Shown here one piece after another: positions 11,451-28,879 of a stretch of 64,000 nt of DNA; within the stretch, counting starts at the first letter, position 1; every line of letters starts with the position of its first letter. The notes beneath the pieces are model-generated. The model was not told the DNA's origin, did not search any database, and saw only the letters and a program-made list of their open reading frames with translations. Source of the stretch: Absidia repens. Taxonomy: Eukaryota; Mucoromycota; Mucoromycetes; Mucorales; Cunninghamellaceae. A program made the position numbers and the translations under genes. The stretch lies in assembly GCA_002105175.1 (NCBI GenBank), contig MCGE01000010.1:1612001-1676000 (forward strand). The letters are read 5' to 3'.

Positions 11451-12813
11451 CTATCCACCAAAACGGGCCAACCGCTTCTTGCGCATATCATCCATTTGCT
11501 GTTGCTTTGAATCCGCTAAACTAGCTGCAATAGCCTGTGCCAATTGTTGCTGTTCTTGATCCTCCATTGTTGCTGATCCTGAGGCATCATCCATGCCATC
11601 TGTGAGTCGGTATGCTTTGCCAGAGAAAGGGACACATGCCTTGCTTTTTTCTTGCATACTTGGTCGAGGCAGTTGTATTGACTTTTCGTCTGCAATACAT
11701 TTTGGTAAGGTTCCTCGAACGACAAATATTGAGTAGCCTAAGCATCGTAATGACAATACATTAATAACTCCAGTTCGTTGTTCCTTTTTTTTCCCTCTAA
11801 CTATACCTTCATCCTGAATCTGCTGTAATAATAGACCCAAGTAAGTTTCGCTCAAATATGTGGGCGCTGTCTGTGTGCTGTTCAAGTTATACCAACGCCA
11901 ATTCACCGCAAATTTTCGCAGTGTAAACCTGTGGAATGAATATTGTTAGCTTGACATGTTGATATTTGTTGTTCTTGCTATGACTGAATCCTTACCAGTG
12001 TTGATGTCTGTGACAAATATAAGCCAATTCATTCCTTTTGAGGGGTACATAGAGATGTATGTGTGAGAGAGAGAGAAAGTAGACAGGATGGTTCATCTTC
12101 GACTTACTCTGGTTCAGCTCTGGCTTGTACCGCCTGTTCAGAGCCCCAAGGAATCAAGTCCAAATCCCATACCGATAAAGCTTGTTGAATGACCTATTAA
12201 ATTTCATGTCAATTTCGTTGCTCCTTATACTACCCTCTCCACCCCCTTTTTTTTGTGGTACTCACCTGTATGGAGAAGTAACCAGAATCGTCGTAATTAT
12301 TCCCTGATACTTGTCGACCATGTACAATGCTCTCTTTCACATCTAATTCACGTCCAATATCTGCCAAATCCACCGCTGTAAAATAATTCCCTATAAAAAT
12401 ATATTAAAAATTTCACAGGTTAGTCATCCATTTGGTTGTCATGTTCGTTCACATTACCCTGGAGAAGAGCACTGCCATAGATGCCAGATCAATATTTAAG
12501 AAAAAAAAACCCTCTCCTCAGTTAGAATGCCATCTTTTTGAGCAAAAGTCCCATCATTTTCGTCATCCGTTCTAATACGTACTTCAAGGCGTGTTGTGCG
12601 CAAAGGTTGCCTTCTTGCTATATGAGAAAAGAGAGTGAGAAGATAGGGAGGGCGTAGGATTAGTATATCGCTTTTGTTGCCAATCGTTTGTCACCCCCTT
12701 TTTTGTTATTATTTCTTGACTTCTTCCAATAAAACTCCACGTCTTCAGTTCCATGCTTTTTCTTTTTTTTTTTCAGATACCTTTTCAAACAAAATATCAG
12801 GAACAAGATCCAT
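11451..12813 (-). CDS. ATXN3: Ataxin-3 type deubiquitinase (Josephin domain plus UIM)
   Basis: Eight exons on the minus strand: 12813-12781, 12617-12583, 12471-12458, 12390-12266, 12193-12108, 12034-11996, 11928-11807 and 11737-11451, giving 246 residues with all phases consistent. The start MDLVPDILFEK joins QEGNLCAQHALNALLQGNYF, the Josephin core with catalytic Cys in LCAQH. The catalytic His lies in HRHQHWFTLRKF and the Asn in WRWYNLNS. The domain ends near YSIFVVRGTLP. A ubiquitin-interacting motif-like helix follows (QQLAQAIAASLADSK) near the C-terminus, with no polyglutamine expansion. Ataxin-3 trims ubiquitin chains in proteasome and p97-linked quality control. Exon 3 is only 14 nt. 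An alternative unspliced reading of the sixth-seventh intron region adds a Lys-rich insertion that breaks the fold, so the intron was preferred. Confidence 0.92.
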
Positions 12814-14107
12814 GAAAAATAAATATTTGAATAGGTCACGAAAAGGAAAAGGGAAGCGAAAGGAATGAATGCGCAAAATTGGTATTTGAACTCCGGTGCG
12901 ACCCAATCCAAGAAACTAAACTCTTTTTTTTCGTTCTCGCCAAAATTAGTGAAAGCAAACCTTTCCCATTCACGTGCCACGCCTAATTTAGAGGCCCAAA
13001 AGCCCTTTTGGGAAACATTGAACGACACATGTGTTGGCAGTTTTCTCAAAATAAAAGCCCTGTATATATTTTATGTGGCAAGGTTTTCTTTTTTTGTTTC
13101 AAGCCGAATAATTTGATCGAGAGTTACGTCGCACTGTGTGGCGCGGTTAGTCCACGTTACGATAGTATATCTTTACCAATGGTTTCGAACGTTCAAACCT
13201 TCTTCCAGGGGAAGGTGGTATGTTAGGAGGGAACAGTCGTCTTTTCTTGGGGAAAAAAAAAATCATCATTTTGAATAGCGTGACTTCAATGTGTTCATTT
13301 AGTGTCGGAATAAGATATGTGTTCGGCCTTTTTTTTGCAAAAAAGCTTAGGCCAAAATTTTCGTCCAGTTTGAAAGGGAGAATAACAACAAATACAAGTC
13401 GTTTTCTAACCTAATAAAAAATATGATTGAGGTAGATGATATTGAGAGGCCAGAATGCGTCCTCCCTTCCTTCCCCTCTCTCTTTTTTTTTATATTTTAT
13501 TTCAGCCGTAGATACTATTAGGGCAACATTTTCATATTTTCGATCATTTTTCGGTTGACATCCAATGTAAACAAATCCCAAACTATATCAGGAAAATAAT
13601 ACCAAATATTGTAGTGTACTGTACTGTAATCTGTTTTTGCAAGGGTAGTTGATATTCCAATGTCAGGATATTCGTCTTTGGCAGGAGGCATTATTGATCC
13701 ACTTCAATTAACTTTGAATATTTTCTGATGTTTTTCATGTTTAATAAAAAATTGATATGTACGCAAAATCTGTATACATATATAACAAAGTGCTGTATCC
13801 ACGTGGAATCGTATATACAGTACATATCGTCCAATGTTTTCAAACAAAGCATAATTCACGAATGGTTGCCGCAGAATTTTGTTTTGTGCGATATGCGGTT
13901 GAGATGGCCGCATTGTGACTAGCACAGATATGTCTGAAGATTAGCTCAGCATGCGGTTATTAAAAAACTGTTACTCATTTTTCGCCTTTTCCCTTTGCTG
14001 CGGGATTCTTGATTATTAGCTGACTTGAATTCGATTTTTTTTTTCGTTTTTTTTTTTTTTTTTTTTTTCTTCTTCCCTTATCTATCTTTTATTTATTGAA
14101 TCAATAC
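12814..14107. other. Intergenic between ataxin-3 and ABC transporter
   Basis: Divergent promoters. At 12883-12903 lies a TTTGAACTCCGGTGCGACC element resembling the CCCGCC motif seen upstream of other genes. A run of T directly precedes the ABC transporter leader (14035-14069). Open frames on both strands around 13700-13925 mirror each other and look fortuitous. No gene is called. Confidence 0.4.
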
Positions 14108-19968
<5,861 letters not shown>

Positions 19969-20289
19969 AATTAGTTAGATGTTCTCTCCCCCACTCCTCT
20001 TAGTTAATCATCTTTTTTTTTAGTTATTAGTTTTGTATATATATATTTCTTACCTATATTGTATTTATTTTATTGGTACAAAACTTGTCTCATCAGTTAT
20101 CATTTAGAAATAAAATTTTATGTTGAATTTCCCCGCATTTATTTGAAGGCAGTCAGACTTTTTTTATATTTTTGCTTACAAACTTGTTTGTATGGGGTCA
20201 ACGGTATAATACTATATGATAGTTGAATGATGTACGAAATGCGTGTCAATCCCGAAGTTATACTTTGCAAGAAGACCTTCAACCACGTA

Positions 20290-20980
20290 ATACGATAGTA
20301 TGTACAGGTGATATGGAACAGACTCGTCGGACTAACGCAACCACAGAAACATTTCCAATTCCGACCACGTGGATTTTTATTTTTTTTTTCCCTCCCGATT
20401 TTTTGTTCATTTTCTTTTCTTTCTTTATTTTTTTCTACGCCATTCAACTGTATGAGGTTATGCTGATCTTAGATTAGTGCCAGGACTAGTTTAGAGGGGT
20501 TTTCAGCTCAGGGATTAAAAGATGCATGGGGAAACCCTTTCATTTTTGATCTAGGATCGGAGGACACCATTAGTTTGCTTTTTGGAGCCTCCATCAGCTT
20601 AGTTTTGCGTTCGTTTATCCATAGTTTATGAATAAAATATGTCTATGTTTACTTGCTCAATAAAAAATGTCCCAGTAGTCTCTCTCATGTCTGGTACAAG
20701 CGATCGTTTTTTACCATCGTCCCCTTTAGATTGTTCTGAAATGTTGTTATGTTTCGATAAAAGGGGATATCCTTTTTATTGCCTTTATCATAGCTTGTAT
20801 TATATTAAATCTCATTTTACAATTGTCTTTGGGTCATTGCTGGCTATCCTTCAGATCTTTCACCCCACACACCGCCACCAATCGATTCTTTCATTTAATC
20901 CATTATTACAATAAACCCTATCCATTCTATAGTTTAGTATCTATCAATACGCTTCAATAAAAATATATCTTTTTGTTAAT
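20290..20980 (+). repeat. Dispersed repeat family, copy B (subfamily 2, extended)
   Basis: The core (about 20455-20650) contains CAGGACTAGTTTAGA, GATGCATGGGGAAACCC and CACCATTAGT..TTTTTGGAGCC, ending in ATGAATAAAATATGTC. These occur in the same order in the 50.3 kb copy and, inverted, at 42.3 kb. Homology with the 50.3 kb copy extends upstream (TTCCGACCA at 20356) and downstream (TGTCCCA..TCATGTCT). A second block, CTTCAATAAAAATATATCTT (20955-20974), is shared with copy A. Confidence 0.65.
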
Positions 20981-21034
20981 CATCAGCTGACTTATCAAAT
21001 AGTGATAATGTAACTATTACAGCTGTTTTTATGA

Positions 21035-21322
21035 ATGATGCCCCTACCAGACATTGGTATTCTAGTTCATCCAATAAGACTTCTTTTCCGTCTTAAGACT
21101 CTGAGTACTGCTTTGGCAGTCTTAGGTCACTTGCTATTTGAAGATGCTCATATTCCTCAATTGAAATTTACTTTATGTTCTGGCCAACTGTATCATGGAT
21201 AAGTTAGCGATATCACCGCCTTACTCATTATAATTGCCCGTTGTCACTTTATACAGAATCTACTACCCACTGTGATTCGCTACAATCGCATCCTACTTCA
21301 TCCTGCACCAACTCGTCCTTAA
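21035..21322 (+). pseudogene. Degenerate ORF with in-frame stop, possible retroelement remnant
   Basis: From ATG 21035 one frame stays open for 55 codons (ending CSGQLYHG), hits TAA at 21200 and then runs another 39 codons to TAA at 21320. Protein-like stretches include LAVLGHLLFEDAHIPQLKF before the stop and LIIIARCHFIQNLLPTVIRY after it. The composition and the position beside a repeat copy suggest a decayed element, perhaps the end of a LINE-type reverse-transcriptase ORF, but I cannot identify it. Confidence 0.35.
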
Positions 21323-21583
21323 ATTATAGCCATTGATCCCAAAAAGCCTCTGCCAAAAAAAAAAAAAGGTGTTGATGGAAGAATTCGATAAATAGTGTTT
21401 TTTTATTATATAAATCAAAAATCATATACAATCAAACAAAAAAGTGAGGGGAAGGGGAGACAAGAATTGTAAATGGGACGAATATGTCATTAAATAAATA
21501 AATACATAAAAAAAAGCTACATATCAAAAAAAAAAAAAAAAAAAAAGTAATGTTTCAAAGGGGGGATTGTAAATTTTTTTTAT

Positions 21584-22358
21584 TTAAAACAATTCAGCGT
21601 TGGCGGGGAATTCAAAGACAACATCCTTGCCAGTCAACTTTCTGTAGACAGAGGAGAAAGTATCGAGCTTGTATTCCAAAGAGGTAGCATCCTTGGTGTC
21701 CAAGAAGCACTTGATGGTCTTGGAACCGTCAACCTTGACACGGGTACGCTTACCGATGATTTCAGTGGGGTAGACGAGGTCTTCAAGGACAGCATCGTGC
21801 ACAGCAGTCAAAGTACGAGAACGAGGACGGGGTTGCTTGGGGTTTTCGTGACGGCTGGGCTTCTTGAGGATACGGCGTTGAGCAACAAAGACAACATGAC
21901 GGTCAGAGAACTTCTTTTCCAATTCACGGGTCAAACTACCAAAAAAAAAAAAAAAGAGAGAGAATAAGTATCTATGTTTCCCTTCCTAACTACACTATGA
22001 TCATGATTCACTGTCCACCTCCTCCCCCCGCTCCTTACCGTTGTTGGATCTTGTGGAAAGCCTTTTGTTGAGGAACAGGCACAAAGATAATGATGGCCTT
22101 CTTACCAGCACCGAGTTCGACCTATTCGTTTCATATAAAAGTGCACATGCCATGGTCAGTATTCAACTTTTTTTTTATATACTATTGACCTAGCATTCTA
22201 TTTCCACTTACTTCCTTGGCACCAGTGATGTTGAGAGGACGCAATTCCTTCTTCAATTCAGGAACAGAGTTTTCAAGGTCAACGATAGCTTGTCCAATGG
22301 TAATTTCGAATTCATCGATGGGCTTAGCACCGGCAATCTTTACAATCTTGCTAGCCAT
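21584..22358 (-). CDS. RPS7: Small ribosomal subunit protein eS7
   Basis: Three exons on the minus strand: 22358-22212, 22121-22039 and 21935-21584, giving 193 residues, the usual length. Recognisable strings are [77 protein letters not shown] and the C-terminus [20 protein letters not shown]. It is a 40S component of the cytosolic ribosome. Codon use is strongly biased toward C-ending codons, as in other highly expressed genes here. The short first exon and the A/T homopolymers in its introns are typical of the window. Confidence 0.96.
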
Positions 22359-22595
22359 ATTGACTACAAAAAAAAAAAAGGGAAACGCGTGAGTCACACA
22401 ATAAATTCAGGTCGTGTAGAAGGATATAATATGTATATTTGTATATTTGTAAATTCGATGTGTTGGTGACAAATCGAGCCGGGTATAGTGTGGTTGTGGT
22501 GAATGGGTGAATGTAGCACTAATAACGAGGATGATGACAGTAGTGGCAGCAGGTATGGTGGTACATATGTAAAAAAAAAGTGCTAGGTATAAAGG

Positions 22596-22636
<41 letters not shown>

Positions 22637-23721
22637 GGATGGATGGATGCATGCATGCATGCATAGATGGGTGGTTTGGATAGAGAGATGTCTCAATCAG
22701 TGAGAGTGATAGTTGCTGAAATAAATGTGGCGGTGTGTATCCATCCGTTGGTGTAAAATCATCCATCCATCAGTGAATTTTTTTCGGTTCGCTTTGTTGA
22801 TCAATCCAATAAAGATGCAAACATACATATACATATATATATCCTTCTTTTTTTTCTTTGCTCTTTTTTTTACTACCCTATGGGTTGGTTACGTACGGTG
22901 GATTAAAAGGAAAGAAAAAGAAAAATTGATGGATGGCACGGAGATAAGTCTACCCAGCACTGGATCAATTTAAATCCCGCCGCCGCCCAAAAAAATATAT
23001 CCGGGCAATATTACACCCAGCGTATATGTCGTTATTTTCTACGATATATATTATAAACTGAATTCATTGTAGGCAGAGTTTCATACCCAAAAAGAAAAAA
23101 AAAACGACTCCTAGGGATTTGATTGACTAAAAATGATTGATCATTTAGTAGGCCGTGCTACTTCCTAACCTGGGTCGTGATTTTTAATATACGAAGTAGG
23201 AAAATACGTTCACGGCGTTTCACATGATCTAGCATTGTCAACCAGGCACCAGGACTCATGAGAGGGGTCTAATAATCATAGATAAGGTAAATGTACAGCT
23301 TGTGTAGAAATATGAAAAAAGGGTTAGATATGAAGCTACTTCTATCCACCATCGGAATAGCTCTAAGTCAACTCAAACATTCATCAATACATAGTAAACA
23401 TTATCACACATTACCCCAATACATGATACCCCAATCAACATTCATCATCGTCCCCCATTAGTACACATCATATCCCCTCCATATACATCATTGCACATCA
23501 TCACTGATTTTTCACTCAGTAGTATTCATCGTTCTATCCACAGGCATAACCATCATATTGATTTATAATAATAAATAAAATTGTTTATTAACTTTTTTTC
23601 TTTTTGGAAAGGAATAAATAATGTGGGGTCAAAGGAAGTGAGGGAAGAAGGAAAACAAAAGGGAGTGAGAGAAAGAAAAGGGAAGTGTATGCTTTCTAAA
23701 GTGTATATAAGGGGACAACAT
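22359..23721. other. Intergenic upstream of eS7
   Basis: Holds a compound tetranucleotide microsatellite (22596-22664), an AAATCCCGCCGCCGCCC element (22972-22988) and AT-rich DNA. No coding region is supported; the minus-strand open frame 22407-22766 only translates the microsatellite. Confidence 0.5.
22596..22664. repeat. Compound microsatellite (GATA)n(GGAT)n(GCAT)n
   Basis: About ten GATA units, then a few GGAT units, then GCAT units in direct succession, a stepwise-mutated tetranucleotide array in the eS7 upstream region. Confidence 0.9.
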
Positions 23722-25299
23722 CTATCGATCGACTTCACCGAACACAATATCCTATGTAGAAAAGAGAAGGTATCATTAGAATTGGATTATAACCATAAAT
23801 CAGCTTTCATCTGTAAACACATTTGCATATATATTATCATTTGAATTTTTTTCTTCTTCTTACCATAGTACCAATAAGGGCAACCATGTCAGGAAGCAAG
23901 TGACCACGAGACATAAAGTCAGAACCTTGAAGATGGGCAAAACCAGGGGCCTTGATCTTACATCGGTAAGGGCGATTAGAACCATCAGATACCAAAAAGA
24001 CACCGAATTCACCCTTGGGGGCTTCAATGACAGTATAGGTTTCACCAGCAGGCACAGAGTAACCTTCAGAGTAGAGTTTGAAGTGATGAATCAAGGCTTC
24101 CATGTTTTCCTTCATGGCAGAGCGAGGGGGAGGGGCAATCTTCCAGTCGTCGACCTTGATGGGACCTTCAGGGATATCATTGACACATTGAGAGATGATA
24201 CGGAGAGATTGGCGCATTTCTTCGGTACGGCACAAATATCTGTCATAACAATCACCGTTTTGACCTACAGGTACATCGAATTCGACCTTGTCGTAAGCAT
24301 CATAAGGGTTGTTCTTGCGGATATCCCACTTGATACCGGAGCCACGCACGAGCACACCAGAAAAGCCCCAGTCCATAGCTTCTTGCACGGTGACAACACC
24401 AATGTTTTCAGTACGCACCTTCCAGATTCGGTTACCAGAGAGCATTTCTTCCATTTCATCAATACGGTCACCATATTGAAGGGCCCATTCTTGAATATCA
24501 TCCAACAAACCCATGGGGAGATCCAAAGCAACACCACCGGGGCGGACGTAGGCGGTATGGAGACGGGCACCAGACACACGTTCATAGAATTCCATCAACT
24601 TTTCACGTTCTTCGAACATCCACAAGAAGGGAGTCAAGGCACCGACATCCATCGCGTGAGAGGTGACGGACATGATATGGTTGAGAATACGAGTGATTTC
24701 ACCAAACAGTGTACGGATATACTTGGCACGTTCGGGGATTTCCACATTGAGCAATTTTTCCACGGCCAAGGAGTAAGCTTGTTCGTTGGTCATCATGGAC
24801 ACATAGTCAAGACGATCGAAATAGGGCAAGGCTTGGAGATAGGTCTTGTATTCAATCAACTTTTCCGTACCACGATGAAGAAGACCAATATGAGGATCAG
24901 CTCGCACGATTTCTTCACCATTCAACTCCAAAATCAAACGCAACACACCGTGAGCAGCAGGATGTTGGGGACCAAAGTTGACAGTAAAGTTACGAAGTTT
25001 GGTTTCCTCTTCACCTTCGAAAGCTAATATAAGACGAATGCCAAAAAATAAAAATAAAAAATAAGCATTCTAAAAAATCATAGAAAAGAGAAAAAGCACT
25101 GCATTTTTTACTTACAGCTGCCAAATTCTTTATCTTCGGTAATGGTAGTGACAACATTGTCTTGTTGTTGTTGGTTAACAGCAGTGGCCATGGTGCGCCA
25201 CATGGGTTTTCTGTATAAAGTAGCGTTCGACGAGGCAAATGACAAAGGACGAGCGGTGGCCATACGGCGAGTCCACAATCTGGCAGCAGCAAAAGACAT
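23722..25299 (-). CDS. NDUFS2: NADH:ubiquinone oxidoreductase 49-kDa subunit (NDUFS2)
   Basis: Three exons on the minus strand: 25299-25116, 25023-23864 and 23751-23722, giving 457 residues. The N-terminus ([20 protein letters not shown]) is Arg/Ala/Ser-rich without acidic residues, a mitochondrial presequence. The core has [48 protein letters not shown], the VDWG-type segment [15 protein letters not shown], and [20 protein letters not shown]; the last ten codons (DIVFGEVDR, stop) come from a 30-nt exon. The His and Tyr known to line the quinone pocket are present in PQHPAAHG and ALPYFD. It acts in the matrix-arm quinone module of complex I, pairing with the B14.7-like subunit gene at 57.6 kb as evidence of a complex I-bearing fungus. 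Confidence 0.97.
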
Positions 25300-27015
25300 G
25301 GGTGGATAATAAGAGAAAAAGAAAGAGTGGGGAGTTGGGTAAGAAAGACTACGTTAAAAAAATAAAAAACGGTATGTCTTTGCTGTTGTTGGGTGTAGTC
25401 TGTGTCTGTAAGGAAAAACAAAAAAATTATTTTTTTTTTGTTTTGGCTGCTCACCCAAGTGAATTTTTGACGTCCCGCCGTCATCGTTTAAGCTTTTTTT
25501 TTTTTTTTTCTGGCCCTGCCTGTTACAACCTCCACAAAAAAAAATATCTCGTCACCATCATCATCACCTTCAGGTCGGGATTTGAAAATAAAGGCCCTTT
25601 TTTTTTTTTTTTTTTGGTTCAAGGTTCTAATCATATTAAGGAAGTGTTCAATATTTCTTTTTGTTTTATAAATACAAAATATTAATTGATAAATTAATCA
25701 ATTGTTTGACCAGAAACAGTAGAAACGACAGTAGTCTTAGGATACTGCTGGTAATTGCTTTTATCCGATACCACGTCAAGACAGTAAGATGAACTAAAAT
25801 GACATTTTTCTCGTTAAGCTATTTCATTGATTCAGCTGTAACTTACATTGGTATACATAGGATGTATTAGTAACACCTGTTTATTATATATAAGCATATA
25901 TTGAAAAAGGGCCCGTCAAAATTGCCGAATTGATTCAAGGGCAGACATATCCACCTCAAAAGATGTAGAATCTTTTTTTAAGGGGGGAAGGAACTCGACG
26001 AATTATAAATTTTTGTTCTTCCTTGTGGGTAATGCTCTGGTGTGTGAATTCATATTATCCTGCTATGGTATATTCATGCCTCCACGCCTCACACGATAAA
26101 TATTTTACATTAAAAGTCCGCCTATCATTGCCTTTTATTTCTTCTCTTTTTTCTTTTTTGAATTCAAACCACTTGATCCACAAGGTAAATCAGTTTATTA
26201 CATATTCCAGGTGCATACTAACACGTTTTATATATTAATAGAACAACTTATCTACAACGTATGATATAACACGATAGCTACCAAGTTGTAACTGTGTTGG
26301 TGGGTAGCCTATGTTTCACTAAATCTCACGCTGTTTTTATTGTATACTTTTTGGCCAAGGCGATATACAACAGGTGGCGGATACCTTGGGTATCATTTTA
26401 GACTATATGGGACTGGTATACAAGGGAATGAATGACGCTGAACAAGGTAAGAGAAAGTCAAGTTTGCGTCCTGTTTGAAAACGTTATTATTTTGATACTG
26501 ACAAAAATGGAAAAGTGAAACCGTGATCCTTTTTTTTTGATCGAATAGAATAATGATGAAATATCAGGTGGTGCGTGCGGTAATGGTTGGTGATCCTTGG
26601 TTATAATATGTCTGTCACTGGTGTCAATAGTGGTTGATAATACATGATACATATAATCCGTATGAAGATGAATTCATGGTAAGAACAGACTTTTTTTTTT
26701 TTTTATCTCCCGTTAGTATTATTTAACGATATTATGTTTTTTTTTTTTTTTTGGTGGTATATCCAAAACTTTAGATAACTTCCCGCCATACACCCCTCTC
26801 TCCCTCCATATGGTGATTACATGTTTTTTGGTCACTCCGAACGAAACCAATCCCGCAGGAATTTTGAACTTGACCCCATTTAATCACCATTTTATCCTCC
26901 CTTTCCATTTTGAACCACTCCTGGCCCTATTTTATTTTGATTCATTGTTTTATCTTTTACTCCCCTTCTCTTCCTATTTGTCTTTATTTTCAAACACACT
27001 CTCTCTCATTTTGTC
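25300..27015. other. Intergenic with coding-like scraps
   Basis: The NDUFS2 upstream side has two CCCGCC-type elements (25471-25476 within TGACGTCCCGCCGTCA, and the inverted GGTCGGGATTTGAA at 25573). At 25687-25777 (minus) a frame reads 30 protein-like codons ending in a stop, and at 26359-26458 (plus) another reads about 33 codons (GDIQQVADTLGIILDYMG). Neither can be joined into a gene by obvious splice sites. T runs near 26691 and 26741 precede the RhoGEF leader. Confidence 0.4.
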
Positions 27016-28701
27016 ATGCCTCCACTGACTCATTCGTGCTTTGATATTGTGGAAGCAAGAGAATGGGCAGGTTCAACTATGGATTCTCTCTTCTCCAACG
27101 AACAACCTTCGAAAATGGATCCGGCACTTCATATTACACTTGGACATGAGCAACACCGGCACCAGCAGCAGCAACAGTACCAGAAGCAACTGTCACAACA
27201 ATCTGATCAGAGTCAACCACAACAACAACAAGACGACCATGAATCAACAATACACCCTCGAAGAGCATCCGTCTTACCGCATCGATTACAACGACTTAAT
27301 AAAATTCGTCGATCCTTCTCTGTTTTGGATAACGGTATCTATCAGCACAAGAAATCGACAGCATCTTCACTAAAACAAAATGAACACACTCAACTTGATA
27401 ATGAACCAAATCAATACTGTATCAACGCAAGCCCTCCTTATTCGCCTTGTTCGGACGATTCCTCTACGTCAACTATCACCACTAATACAACGCCCATATT
27501 GACCAGCGTAACGATAGGAACTCAATCAGCGCCTGTATCACCAACTGACATACCAAGACGACCATCCTTCTCTTCCAGAATTCTTAGAAAGACGTTTGAC
27601 ATGAAGTCTCTTTTGATCACCACCTTTGATCGGCAACGTAAAGACAGTCAGGAAAAAGAACGCGAAGCATTGGCGTTATGGCAACACACCTTTGAACAAT
27701 CACTATTGGAATCAGGCAGTGATTCAAACAGTAGCACTCCACCACTCTCACTATCAAGCACCTTATCGACCACCAATACCACCCTTACAAATAATATGGC
27801 TATATCCTTGTCATCCACTCGAAAATACAACAATTGCAAATCCTCGAAATACTCCCGCTTTATCATGATGGAACTTTTATCTACAGAAGAAACTTATTTG
27901 GAGGATCTGTATATCATCAAGACGGTAAAATAATTATCATTTATATATTTTTTTTTTTTTTTTTTTTTTTTTTGTATATAACTTACTTTTTATATTTAGA
28001 AATTCATGGATCCACTTGTAAAAGCCAGTCAGCAACCTCAACCAATTATCAACAATCGTGACATTCGGACTATCTTTGCCTTTGTTCCGCAACTGCTTCT
28101 TTTATCCGCGACCTTGGTTCGGCATTTACGATCTGCCATCGATCGCTCTAACCAAACTTTTGCTGGTCCTGCTTTTTGTGGCGCTGGTGGTGATGATGCT
28201 TACAGTGATGATGATGAACAAGACCCCTGCAATATAGTAGGTCACGTCATGTATGATTTGGAATCCTCCTTCGATGTTTATATATACTACACCCTTAATT
28301 TTAGAAAATCTCGCAAATGTCTGAATAAGGTGGATTGTGACGCTTTGTGTCATCAGCTTTTACAAGTAAGTGGCTCCTCGCTTTAGGGGCATATCTTTTA
28401 TTTTATTGTACTGATGGACTGACCGATTTATCACTGATATTAATCTTATAGGATTCATCTATCTGGAGAAAGGAAACCAAAAGAATGAATTTATCTGACT
28501 TTTTGATTACACCTATTCAACGTATTACTCGATATTGTCTTATCTTAAAAGGTATGAGGGAGGTGGAAACTACTAGTCAATTGACTGACTTCTTCTTTTT
28601 TGGTTGTAGATCTTCAAAAACACTCACCTCAAAGTACATTGTTGGACAGGTCTATCAAATGTCTATCTTCGTTGGCTTTTGCAATGAATGAAATCCAGTA
28701 G
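27016..28701 (+). CDS. DH-domain RhoGEF lacking a PH domain
   Basis: Four exons: 27016-27924, 28000-28365, 28452-28551 and 28610-28701, giving 488 residues. The N-terminal 275 residues are Gln/Ser/Thr-rich and probably disordered. The Dbl-homology domain starts at SRFIMMELLSTEETYLEDLY (CR1), continues with an interrupted CR2 (acidic insertion GDDAYSDDDEQD) and reaches CR3 LSDFLITPIQRITRYCLILK followed by DLQKHSP. The gene then ends 28 codons later at a TAG, with an AATAAA at about 28759, so no PH domain is encoded before the next gene. RhoGEFs load GTP on Rho/Cdc42 GTPases at membranes to direct polarity. The missing PH domain could be genuine, or an unrecognised exon may be absent. The start ATG is the first in frame after a T/C-rich leader. 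Confidence 0.85.
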
Positions 28702-28879
28702 TTTAGTGATCTCCCATATCCCCATAGTGTAGTGTGATATTTTTTTTTATCTTGACCAATAAAATTAGTATGATCCCTGATCTTTGTTACACCAAGCATG
28801 ATCTGTCGGCCTTAATTTTTTTTGAGTTTTCTTTTTTTTTATTATTTATTATTTTTATTTTTATCCCACTTCCTCATAT

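Larger units (their letters stand above)
19969..21583. other. Repeat-bearing intergenic region
   Basis: Lies between the ABC transporter and the convergent eS7 gene. It contains dispersed-repeat copy B with long flanking homology, then a degenerate open frame (21035-21322), then AT-rich DNA with an A run before the eS7 stop. Nothing else is recognisable. Confidence 0.5.

Noticed and set aside
13141..13200. tRNA-like B-box words (GGTTTCGAACGTTCAAACC)
   Set aside because: No A box, acceptor stem or anticodon arm at the right spacing, so not called as a tRNA.
23900..25027. 375-codon plus-strand open frame
   Set aside because: It lies exactly opposite the NDUFS2 coding exon; the His/Thr/Phe-rich translation is a shadow.
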